Source of the DNA: an uncultured Elusimicrobiales bacterium
Lineage (GTDB): Bacteria > Elusimicrobiota > Elusimicrobia > Elusimicrobiales > Elusimicrobiaceae
Direction of reading: 5' to 3'
Length of the DNA: 64,000 bases
Assembly: GCA_934662565.1 (NCBI GenBank)
Contig: CAKUKI010000002.1
Coordinates: forward strand, 186,001 to 250,000
Below the pieces are notes generated by a model. That model worked only from the letters and a program-made list of their open reading frames with translations, was not told the origin of the DNA and made no database searches. The translations under genes and the position numbers were made by a program. Below are positions 24,568-35,200 of this stretch, piece after piece. Position 1 is the first letter of the stretch. The number at the start of each line of letters is the position of its first letter.

Positions 24568-25296
24568 ATGCACCATATTTGTATTATGAAATTCGGCGGC
24601 AATACGCTTGCCAATAAAGAAAAACTGCTTCAAGCCGCTAGCTTAATTAAGGCCCGCTACGCGGCGGGGTTTATTCCGGTGGTGGTGGCTTCCGCCAACG
24701 GCAATTTGACGGATGTGCTGTTGGACCATGCCTATAGCATTACCCCCAATCCGGAAAAGCGCGAATTGGATATGCTGATTACCACCGGCGAGCGCGTAAG
24801 TGTGGCGCTTTTGTCTATTGCATTAAGGGCCGTGGGCGTTCCGGCGGTATCTTTAACGGGCAGCCAAATCGGCCTGATTACCACTTGCACGCACACCGGA
24901 GCCGATATTTTAACATTGCGCGGGGATAGGCTCGCCCGCGAAATTGAACACGGCAACGTGCCCATTGTGGCGGGGTTCCAAGGCATTGGGGAAAATAAGG
25001 AAATTACCACCTTAAAACGCGGGGGGAGTGATGTGTCCGCCGTGTTTTTGGCCTCCCAGTTGGGGGCCGACCATGTGGAAATGGTAAAAGATGTGGACGG
25101 CGTTTATTCGGCCGACCCCAATAAAGATGTAAAAGCGCAACGCTATGAGGTGCTGGATTTTGACGAAATGTATAAACTGGCCTTAAACGGGGCCAGTGTA
25201 TTGCACCCAGACGCGGTGCGGTTGGCTAAAGCCAAAAATGTGGAAATCCGCATTGTGTATTATCAAACCGGACAAACAGGTACGGTTATTAAATAA
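24568..25296 (+). CDS. lysC: Aspartate kinase catalytic domain without ACT domains
   Basis: A 242-residue amino-acid kinase-fold protein. KFGGNTLA, the TTGERVSVALLS stretch, TTLKRGGSDVSAV (usually TLGRGGSD) and VKDVDGVYSADPN mark it as aspartokinase. Ordinary bacterial enzymes are about 400 residues, with two C-terminal ACT domains; here the chain ends after the catalytic domain. It should therefore lack the usual lysine/threonine feedback unless another protein supplies it. TATAAT at 24545-24550 and AAAGGA precede the ATG. Confidence 0.85.
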   Translation: MHHICIMKFGGNTLANKEKLLQAASLIKARYAAGFIPVVVASANGNLTDVLLDHAYSITPNPEKRELDMLITTGERVSVALLSIALRAVGVPAVSLTGSQIGLITTCTHTGADILTLRGDRLAREIEHGNVPIVAGFQGIGENKEITTLKRGGSDVSAVFLASQLGADHVEMVKDVDGVYSADPNKDVKAQRYEVLDFDEMYKLALNGASVLHPDAVRLAKAKNVEIRIVYYQTGQTGTVIK

Positions 25297-25305
25297 GGAT
25301 AAATA

Positions 25306-25467
25306 ATGAGATTAAAATTCAGCCTGATAAATGTGTTGGCTTTTTTGCTGTTGGCGGGCGCAGTGTTTGTGTGGGGGCCCAGTTTTAACGGGCTTGTGCG
25401 CAGCAGTGCCTCGGTTGCGTTGTATGCGCTTGTTTTTGCGGCCTGTTTTGTGGTGCTGCGTAAATAA
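25306..25467 (+). CDS. Small 53-residue two-helix membrane protein
   Basis: ATG 25306 with AAGGATAA upstream opens a 53-codon frame ending at TAA 25467. Two hydrophobic helices (about 5-24 and 34-50) are separated by a short loop, and the chain ends in VVLRK. It starts 9 bases after the aspartate kinase stop, so it is co-transcribed. Resembles small PurA-type inner-membrane proteins of unknown function, and I do not assign a family. Confidence 0.6.
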   Translation: MRLKFSLINVLAFLLLAGAVFVWGPSFNGLVRSSASVALYALVFAACFVVLRK

Positions 25468-25513
25468 AAAAGACTCAAAGCAACCGGTAAAATATGATAT
25501 GATATATGTACTT

Positions 25514-25948
25514 ATGGAAAATATGTTAATTTTATGGTCTGCCGGATTTGTGGTTTGCTTTGTTTTGCTGTTTTGGTTTACGGCAAAATACCGCGCCGCT
25601 TTGGCTAATGAAACGGATTTTGATTCCCCCGTGGAAGATTTAACCATGATGACGGTTTCCAAACCGTCGGCTTTTTCCCCGCGGGCCTCTATTTTAAGCT
25701 CTTTGCAAAATACTTCCGCCTTGGAAGTAGCAGACTTAAAAGAAAAAGTCAAAGACCTGCATTACCGTTTGGAAGAAATGAACACCGCGGACGAAAAAAA
25801 TATGGCCGAAATGGCCAAGCAAATGGCCCGCTTGGAACAGCGTTTGGCTACGTTTGAACAAGAATATGTGACCAAGCTGCAACCCACTTTGTTAAGCCTG
25901 ATTGAAGAATTGGAAAATATGAAAGTGGACGAAGAAAAGAAAGCCTAA
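25514..25948 (+). CDS. Membrane-anchored coiled-coil protein
   Basis: A 144-residue protein with an N-terminal transmembrane helix (about residues 3-22, LILWSAGFVVCFVLLFWF) and a C-terminal acidic coiled coil from about residue 70. ATG 25514 is chosen because the hydrophobic helix follows directly; the frame is open upstream. There is no ribosome-binding site, but -10-like TATGAT/TATATG boxes lie 5-10 bases before the ATG, as for rpoD and def. Function unknown. Confidence 0.65.
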   Translation: MENMLILWSAGFVVCFVLLFWFTAKYRAALANETDFDSPVEDLTMMTVSKPSAFSPRASILSSLQNTSALEVADLKEKVKDLHYRLEEMNTADEKNMAEMAKQMARLEQRLATFEQEYVTKLQPTLLSLIEELENMKVDEEKKA

Positions 25949-25965
25949 CGGCAACTGTTTTTATA

Positions 25966-25998
25966 AAAGCCCCGCCTTTTCCAGCGGGGTTTCTTTTT
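25966..25998 (+). terminator. Terminator
   Basis: GCCCCGC and GCGGGGT arms are followed by a T-rich tract at 25990-25998. Confidence 0.75.
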
Positions 25999-26087
25999 GG
26001 ATAAAAAACTGTTTCGGGCGGCTTAGTAAGTGCGTCCCAGCAACAAAACGCGCGTACATTTTGCTCTTTTGAAAACGCAAATTTTAA

Positions 26088-26111
26088 TGCGGCAAGTTAG
26101 ATTTTGCCGCA
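26088..26111. repeat. Short perfect inverted repeat upstream of the megasynthase
   Basis: TGCGGCAA (26088-26095) and TTGCCGCA (26104-26111) with an 8-base loop. It has no T-run; a protein-binding site or mRNA-independent structure are possible. Confidence 0.5.
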
Positions 26112-26143
26112 CAATGGTTGCAAAAAACGGCTCTTAATTTGTT

Positions 26144-26184
26144 TTGGACCCCCAAAATTTAATATCATATACCTATATAGTATT
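26144..26184 (+). promoter_or_regulatory. Probable promoter and palindromic operator of the megasynthase
   Basis: TTGGAC (26144-26149) and TATACC (26168-26173) form a weak promoter with an 18-base spacer. Over the -10 lies an imperfect 24-bp palindrome (26161-26184; AATA-N2-ATATA-N2-TATAT-N2-TATT) that could be a repressor site. TTAGGAGACC precedes the ATG at 26213. Confidence 0.4.
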
Positions 26185-26212
26185 TTGTGGGAACCATTGA
26201 TTAGGAGACCAA

Positions 26213-29200
26213 ATGAAAAATAAAAAATTAGAACCTATCGCCATTATCGGCCTAGGCGCCATTATGCCCGGAGCGTTGAACAAAGACGAATTCTGGACAA
26301 ACATTAAAGAAGGAAAAAACTGCATTACCGAAATCCCCAAGTCCTACTGGGACTATAACCTTTTTTACAGCCCTGACCACAAAGCCGAAGACAAGACGTA
26401 TTCCAAAATCGGCGGTTTTATTCCCCAGACTTTCAAATTTAACTCCATTAAATACCGTATTCCTCCGCAAATTGCCAAGCAGATGGATACCGTGCAACAT
26501 CTGGCCATAGAAACAACCCGCATGGCGTTGGAAGATGCCGGCTACGATAAAAAAGCCTATGACCATAACCGCACGGCGGTCATTATCGGCAACTCTATGG
26601 GTGGTATGAAGAACGAAATGTCCAACACCCGCCTGAACCGTCCGTTCTTGTATGAAATTTTGAAAAATACACCCACTTACAAACATTTAGCACCGGCGGA
26701 TGCCCAAAAAATGATTGACGAAATGGACGAAGGCGTGCGGGAACATTTCACCCCGATTAACGAAGACTCCATGCCGGGCGAATTGGCCAACGTCATTCCG
26801 GGCCGTGTAGCCAACGTGTTTGATTTGCACGGTACCAACTTTGCGGTGGACGCCGCTTGCGCCACCTCTTTGGCCGCTATTGACCAAGCCGTCAACGGGC
26901 TGCGCATGGGCAATTTTGATATGGCGATTGCCGGCGGTGTGGACCAGATGATGTCCCCGTCCGCGTTTATCAAATTCTGCAAAATCGGTGCGCTGTCGGA
27001 AACGGGCTCTTATCCGTTTGATGCCCGCGCCAACGGTTTCGTTATGGCGGAAGGCGCCGGTATGGTTATTTTGAAACGCCTGTCCGATGCCGTAAAAGAC
27101 GGCGACCGCATTTATGCCGTTATCCGCGCCGTGGGTGCATCTTCCGACGGTAAAGGCAAAGGCATTACCGCCCCCAACCCCAAAGGCCAAAAATTAGCCG
27201 TAGAAAAAGCCTTTGAACAAGTGGATTACACCCCCGGTGACGTAGGTTTGTTGGAAGCCCACGGTACGGGTACCCGCGTGGGGGATGCCACGGAGCTGAA
27301 CGCCTTAAACGAAATTTTCGCCCCGTATGCCAAACCGGCTACCATTGGTTTAGGCAGTGTAAAAAGCCAAATCGGCCATGCCAAAGCGGCGGCCGGTATT
27401 GCGGCATTAATTAAAACCTCGTTAGCCTTATATAATAAGGTATTGCCGCCGTCTATCAATTTTGAAACCCCGAACCCGATTGTGGATTGGGCCACCTGCC
27501 CTTTCCGCGTAATTACCAAAACGCAAGACTGGCCGGACGGCAAAATCCGCCGCGCCAATGTTTCCGCGTTCGGTTTCGGCGGGACGAACTTCCATGTGGC
27601 TATGGAAGAAATGAACGATTCTTTAATTCAACCCGCGCAGCCCGAAGTTTGTGCGGCCAGCGCAACCCCTACTAAACAGGAGCAAGTAAATATGACTAGC
27701 AGTAATTCTTACACCCTACATGTGTCGGGCGAAAAAATTCAAGGCGACGTTTTAACCTTCTCCGCCCCCACCAAACAGGAACTTTCGGATATTTTGGACA
27801 AAGCCGTTATGGCCATTCAGTATGACCCGGCCTACTTGCCCAGCATTTCTTATAAAAACCATATAGCCAAACCGCAAAGATTTGCCGTAACGATTAACGT
27901 GGAAACCCCTGAAAAATTAAAAGAAAAAATTGAATTTTTCAAAAAAATCTCTGCCACGCAAGACGTATGGGAAAAAGAATCTTTATACCTTAGAATGAAA
28001 GGTATTTATCCGTTTACCCCTACCGAAATTAAACCCAAAGTTTGCTTTATGTTTCCGGGGCAAGGCTCCCAATATGTGGATATGATGAAAGACTTGGCCG
28101 CCAAATATAAAGTGGTGCAAGATACTTTTGACGAAGCCGACCGCTTATTAACCCACATTATCGGCCAAACGCTGACGGAAACCCTGTGGAGCAAAGCGGG
28201 CGAAAGCAAAGAACAAATTGCCCAGCGCGAAGCCGCTATTAAAAAGACGGAAATGACCCAACCCGCCGTATTGACGGCCGATATCGCCATGATGCGCTTA
28301 CTATCCTCCTTTGGCATTAAGCCGGATGTAGTTATGGGGCATAGCTTGGGTGAATACGCCGCCGCGGTGGCCGCCGGTATTTTTGATTTTGAAAACGGCT
28401 TAAAAGCCGTCTGCACGCGCGGGAAAGTAATGTCTGAAATTAAAGTGGAAGACAACGGCAAAATGGCCTCTATCGCCGCGCCTGTGGAACGGGTGGAGCC
28501 GGAATTGGCCCGCATTAACGGCTATGTAGCCGTAGCCAACAAAAACTGCCCCACGCAAACGGTTATTGCGGGTGCCAGCAAATCTATTGATGATGCCATT
28601 AAGATGTTTAACGATATGGGTATTCAAGCGGTGCAAATTCCTGTTTCCCATGCGTTCCACTCTGCCATTGTGCGTCCGGCTATGCCGCAGTACCGCGCCT
28701 TCTTGGATACGCTTACGTTCCATGCGCCCACCATGCCTATTACCACTAACGTGACGGCGGAATTCTATCCGTCCGACCCGGAAAAGATTAAAGACTTAAT
28801 GGTGACGCAAATTTCCCACTCTGTGGAATGGATTAAACAACTTAAAACCACTTACGATTCCGGCGTGCGCTTGTTTGTGGAATGTGGCCCGAAACGGGTC
28901 CTTTCCGCCTTGGCCGCCAATACGTTGTCGGATAAAAAAGATATTAAAGTGTTGGCTTCCAACCACCCCAAAAAAGGCGGCATTAGCGAATTTAACGACC
29001 TGTTCGCCAATTTGATTTCTTCCGGTATCCACTTGGATTGGACCGGTACCGATATGTACGGCAACCACTCCACCTATAATCCGGCTTTTGTAAACTGGGT
29101 GACCGGAACGGCAACCCCGGTTGAAAAAGAATTGGGTGCTTCTTCTTGCACGGCTACTTGCGCGGCGGCCGCTCCGGCCTTGGCCGAAGCCAAAAACTGC

Positions 29201-32200
29201 TGTGATAAAGACATTGTCATCAGCGGTATTGCCGCCGGCGGCCCCGGCAGCTGGGACCGCATTTTCCGCGACGGCGTATTGGACGAAATTTTGTCCGGCC
29301 GCAACTTAATTGAGCCGGTGTCTGCGGAAATCCAACAAAAACAAATTGATAAACATGTAGAATTTGTGATTAAATCCAAAGACGGCAACCACCGTTTTGA
29401 ACGCTTAACCTCCCCCAGCCAAGCCATTAAATTGGCGGCGCGCGGCGGTGCGTTTGATGCGGAAAAAGAATTCGGCCTGCCGGCCAAATGGGTGCGCTCT
29501 ATGGACCGCTCCTTCCAGTTGGCTATTGCCGCCGGTATTTTAGCCCTTAAAGATGCGGGCATTCCGTTGGTACTTTATTATAAACCTACCTCTACGGGCG
29601 GTTATCTGCCGGACCGCTGGGGTCTGCCTGCCGATATGATTGACGACACCGGTGTTATTTTTACCTCTGCGTTTCCGGTGGCCAACAGCATGATGGGCGA
29701 TTTGTCCAAACGCGTGGCGGGGCTGCTCAACAACAAAACCGCTAAAGAAGTGCGCGCATTCTGCGATAAATTTATTGCCCAAATTACGGACCCCGCCCTC
29801 AAGGCGGAAATTGAAGCATGGTATAACGAAAACTTCAAAGATAAAGAAGTGGAACCCATGGCTTTTACGTCTGAATTTATCTTAAAAACCATTATTATTG
29901 CCCACTCTCATTTCTGCCAGTGGATTCGTGCCCGCGGGCCGGCAACTTCCATGAGTGCGGCCTGTGCCTCCACCGCGCAGGCTATTGCCGTGGCGCAGGA
30001 CTGGATTAAATTGGGCCGCGCCAAGAGAGTTATTGTCATCAGCGCGGACGATATTACCAATGATAATGTGTCCGAATGGATTTTAACCGCTTTCTTAGCC
30101 TCCGGCGCCGCTACTACGGAAGCCGACGTGACGAAAGCCGCCTTGCCGTTTGACCGCCGCCGCAACGGTATGATTGTGGGTATGGGTGCGGTCTCTTTGG
30201 TGGTGGAAGAAGCCGGCGAAGTGGCCAAACGCGGTATGAAACCGTTGGCCAAAGTGTTGGCGGCCGAAATCCGCAACAGCGGCTTCCACGTCACCCGCTT
30301 GGATGTGGGCCATGTGGCGCAAGTGATGAACGACCTTGTTAGCGAAGGCGAACGCAAGAGCGGTGTTTCCCGTGCGGATATTGCCAAACAGTTGGTGTTT
30401 ATCTCTCACGAAACCTACACGCCTGCGCGCGGCGGCTCTGCCAGTGCGGAAGCCTATGCGCTTAAATCCACCTTCGGGGCGGATGTAAGCAAGGTAATTG
30501 TCAGCAATACCAAAGGTTTTACGGGCCACTCCATGGGTGCCGGCTTGGAAGATGCCATTGCCGTACACTGCCTGAATACGGGCCTCGTCCCGCCGATTGC
30601 CAACTTTAAGGAAGCCGACCCCGAACTGGAAGGCATTACGCTTAGCAAAGGCGGCCACTATAACTTCAAATATGCGTTGCGCTTGGCGGCCGGTTTCGGC
30701 TCCCAGCTGGGCATGACGCTGTTAGAAAAAGTGTGGGATGTAAACGAACCCCGCATTATTGATGCGGCCCGCCATGATGCGTGGCTGAAAGAAATTTCCG
30801 GCCAGCAAGCTCCGGTGTTGGAAGTGGTGCAAAACACGTTGCGCGTGAAAGATAACTATAAACACGGCGTAAAACCCTCTTTAGTGATGGAAGGTTCTCA
30901 AGCGTTTGTGGATAAAGTAAAAACCATGCACCATACGGCCCCTGTACAGGCGGCAGCCCCCGCGGCGCAAGTAGCTCCGGCGGTGGAAACTGCCCCTGCG
31001 GCGGCTCCGGCTCCTGTGGCTCCTAAAGCGGCGGTTTCTTTGAACGAAGAAGACGTCAAAACGAACATCTTAAATATCGTTTCCGAAAAAACCGGCTATC
31101 CGCAAGATATGTTGGATTTAGATTTGGATATGGAAGCCGATTTGGGTATTGACACCGTCAAACAAGCCGAATTGTTTGCCATTATGCGCGAAACGTACCA
31201 TATCGCCAAACAGGAAGGCGTGCAGTTGAAAGACTACCCGACGATTCGTTCCATTATTAAGTATGCCATGGCCAACGCCAATACGGAAAACGGCTCGGCC
31301 CCTGCGGTGGAACCTGCCTCTGCGGCTCAAGTAGCTCCGGCGGTGGAAACCGTGGCGGCTCCGGCCCCTGTGGCGGCTGCTCCTAAAGCGGCGGTTTCGT
31401 TGAATGAAGAAGACGTCAAAACGAACATCTTAAATATCGTTTCCGAAAAAACCGGCTATCCGCAAGATATGTTGGATTTAGATTTGGATATGGAAGCCGA
31501 TTTGGGTATTGACACCGTCAAACAAGCCGAATTGTTTGCCATTATGCGCGAAACGTACCATATTGCCAAACAAGAAGGCGTGCAGTTGAAAGACTACCCG
31601 ACCATTCGCTCCATTATTAAGTATGCCATGGCCAATGCCAATACAGAAAACGGTGCGGCTCCTGTACAAGCGGCCCCGGCGGCGCAAGTAGCCCCGGCGG
31701 TGGAAACTGTTGCGGCTCCTGCGGCTCCTAAAGCGGCGGTTTCGTTGAACGAAGAAGATGTTAAAAAGAACATCTTAAATATCGTTTCCGAAAAGACCGG
31801 CTATCCGCAAGATATGTTGGATTTAGACTTGGATATGGAAGCCGATTTGGGTATTGATACCGTCAAACAAGCTGAATTGTTTGCCATTATGCGCGAAACG
31901 TACCATATCGCCAAACAAGAAGGCGTACAGTTGAAAGACTACCCGACCATTCGCTCCATTATTAAGTATGCCATGGCTAACGCCAATACGGAAAACGGCG
32001 CGGCCCCTGCGGTGGAACCTGCCTCTGCGGCTCAAGTAGCTCCGGCGGTGGAAACCGTAGCGGCTCCTGTGGCCCAGCCCGCCCCTGTAGCTGCTCCCGC
32101 GGTAGAAGCGGCAGCGGCTCCTGTGGCAAAGCCGGCTCAAGCGGCCCCGTCTTTGAATGAAGAAGACGTGACGAAAAACGTCCGCGCGATTATTGCCGAA

Positions 32201-35200
32201 AAGACCGGCTATCCGGAAGATATGCTGGATTTAGATTTGGATATGGAAGCCGATTTGGGTATTGATACCGTCAAACAAGCCGAACTGTTTGCCATTATGC
32301 GCGAAACGTATAACATTGCCAAACAAGAAGGCGTGCAGTTGAAAGACTACCCGACGATTCGCTCCATTATTAAATATGCCATGACGAACGCCAATACGGC
32401 GGACGGCGCGGCTCAAGCGGCCCCTGCTCCGGCGGCGACCCCTGCGGCGCAAGTAGCTCCGGCGGTAGAACCCGTTGTGGCTGCGGCTCCTGTGGCCCAA
32501 GTTGCCCCTGTGGTGGCTCCGGCGGCCCAGCCCGCACCCAAAGCGGCGGGCAAGCTGGACGCGGCCCAAGTGAGTGATGAAGTAGTGGCTATGGTGGCCG
32601 AAAAGACCGGCTATCCGAAAGATATGTTGGATTTAGATTTGGATATGGAAGCCGATTTGGGCATTGACACCGTCAAACAAGCCGAACTGTTTGCCGCTAT
32701 GCGCGAACATTACGGTATTGCCCAGCAGGACGGCATCCAGCTGAAAGATTATCCTACTATCCGCCATTGCATTAACTTTGTGCTTAATTCCGTAAACCAT
32801 GCAGCTCCGGCGGTGCAAACCGTGGTGGCTCCGGCGGTGGAAACGGCCCCTGCGGCGCAAGCAGCTCCGGCAGTAGAAACCGCGGCGGTTCAGCCTGCCC
32901 CTGTGCAAGCGGCCCCTGCTAAACCGGCGTTTGTAAGCAAACCGACGGCGGAACATATTGGTAAACCGGCCGAGGATGCGTTGACGACCAACCCGACCGC
33001 GCCCATTGAACGCCATGAATCTTTGGCGGAACGCCCCGAAGCCCCCGGCTACAAGGGTGAACACTGCCACGAAAAGAAACTGCGCTATGTGACCATGGTG
33101 GCGGATGCTCCGTTGACGGAACGCGAAAACCGCCGCTTATCCAAGGACCGCACGGTACTCATTTTTGCCGATAATTCCGCGCTGATTAAAGCCTATCAGG
33201 AAGAATTCAAAGAATTAGGCGTTAAAACCCATGTGTTTACCACGCTTAAAACCCGCAGCAAAAACACCACCATTGTAAATTGGGAATCTTACGAAGAAAC
33301 CGAAAAACAATTAAAAGAATACGCGGCGGAAGATTCCAACATCCAAGGTATTGTGTACTTGCTGGGTGCTACCGTTAAAAAGTTTGATAAAAAAGTAAGC
33401 CCGCATAACGAACTGACCAAATACGTCATGCCGTTGTTTATTGCGTTGCGCGTATTTGAAAAAGGTTTGTCTAACCGTACGGATGCGGATACTTTCTTTG
33501 CGGTTAATACCAAAATTGACGGTAATTTCGGCTATACCACCAAGGACGAATTTAACCCCATTGTGGGCGCCCTTACCGGCGGTACTACCTGCTACCGCAA
33601 AGACGTGTACGAACGCACGGGTGCTATTTCTAAATTAATGGACTTTGAACCCGAAACCACTCCGGACGACATGGCCCAAATGACCATGGACGAAGTACTC
33701 CATGGCGATATGCGCCTGATGATTGGTACGCGCCAAAAAGTGCGCTCCACCATTCTGTCCGTGCCGATGCGTTTGGACCGCAGTGTCAAACATTTTGACC
33801 TTGCCGGCAAAACCATTATCTTTACGGGCTCCGGCCGCGGGATTGGGGCCATGCTTGCGCAAAAAATTGCCGCCCAGTACCACAGCAAAATCATCATCTT
33901 GGATATTATTGAAATCCAAGAAAAGACCCCCGTGTGGGCCACGATGAACGAAGCCGAACTGGCCGCGCTCAAAAAACAAATGTGGGAAGAAATGCGCGCG
34001 GACCACACCCAAAAAGCTACACCGGTAATGCTGGAACGCGCTTTCGGGCGTGTGAAAGATTCTGTCACGCTGTACAACAATATGCAAAAACTGCGTGATT
34101 TGGGTAGCGAAGTGGAATACTACCACTGCGACGTGATGAACTCCTCCATGATGAAAGAAGTTTGCACCAAAATCAAGGCTAAAAACAGCCGCGTGGACGG
34201 GTTGATTCACTTTGCCGGTTTGGAACGCTCCAAACTGATTTACGATAAAGACCCCATGGAATACTACCGCATTTTTGACGTGAAGGCCACCAGCTTTGCT
34301 TCCTTCTTAGCCAACAATGTGGTAAAAGATAAAGGCTTCTTTGCGTTTGCTTCTTCCATTGCGGGTAAATACGGCAACTTGGGCCAGAGCGACTATGCCA
34401 GCGCCAACGACTATTTGGCTAAATCGGCCCTGTCGCTTTCCAACCAAGGCTACCGCGCCATCAGCATTGCCATGAGTGCTTACAAAAATGTAGGTATGGG
34501 CGTGCGTGCCGGCGTGGAAACCTTCCTGCGCTCCAACGGGGTGGACTTTGTAGACCCCGAAGACGGTATGCAGATTTTCTTGGACGAAATTGTCTACGGC
34601 CGCGTGCCGGAAATCGTGCTGACCGGCTCTTTGGGCCGCTTGGACTGGGACCATCAGTTGTTGTTTGAAATGGACGAAATCGGTGCGGACCAAAAGTTCA
34701 GCAGCGACGAATCCGATAACGGTTCTGACGACGGTTCTCAAAACGGCGGGGGGCAAACTCCCGCCGCCGAACCGGCCGCCGCTAAAGATGCCACCCATTT
34801 TTTAGGCAACGTACAAAAAATGGAAGCGGGGCATGAACTGCGCGGAGAAAAAGAATTTAACTTGAAAGCGGACCCGTATTTGGCGGACCACGCCATTGAA
34901 GGCACGCCGTATGTGCCGGGCGTCATGGGCATTGAAACCTTTATGGAAACCGCCAACGCCTTAATGGGCAAAGCGCCGCAAGGGTTGGAAGATGTGCATT
35001 TCTTCTTGCCTATTAAACTGTTGCGCAACCGCCCGCAGGCTGTTCGTATTATCGGCACGTCCGACGGCGCGCAAGCCACTATGGAAATTGAGTCCGATTT
35101 TATCAACAGCAAAGGCGTTAAAATGGGCAACACCCGCCGCCACTTTACGGCCAAAACGTTAAACGCTTTTACCTCTACTTGGGACGAAGTGAAAAATGAG

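Noticed and set aside
31037..32799. CRISPR-like array
   Set aside because: The regular repeats are protein-coding carrier domains; no short repeat-spacer array exists in the window.
33592..34210. Long minus-strand frames opposite the megasynthase
   Set aside because: Mirror-frame artefacts of codon bias; many similar frames occur opposite KS, AT and KR domains.
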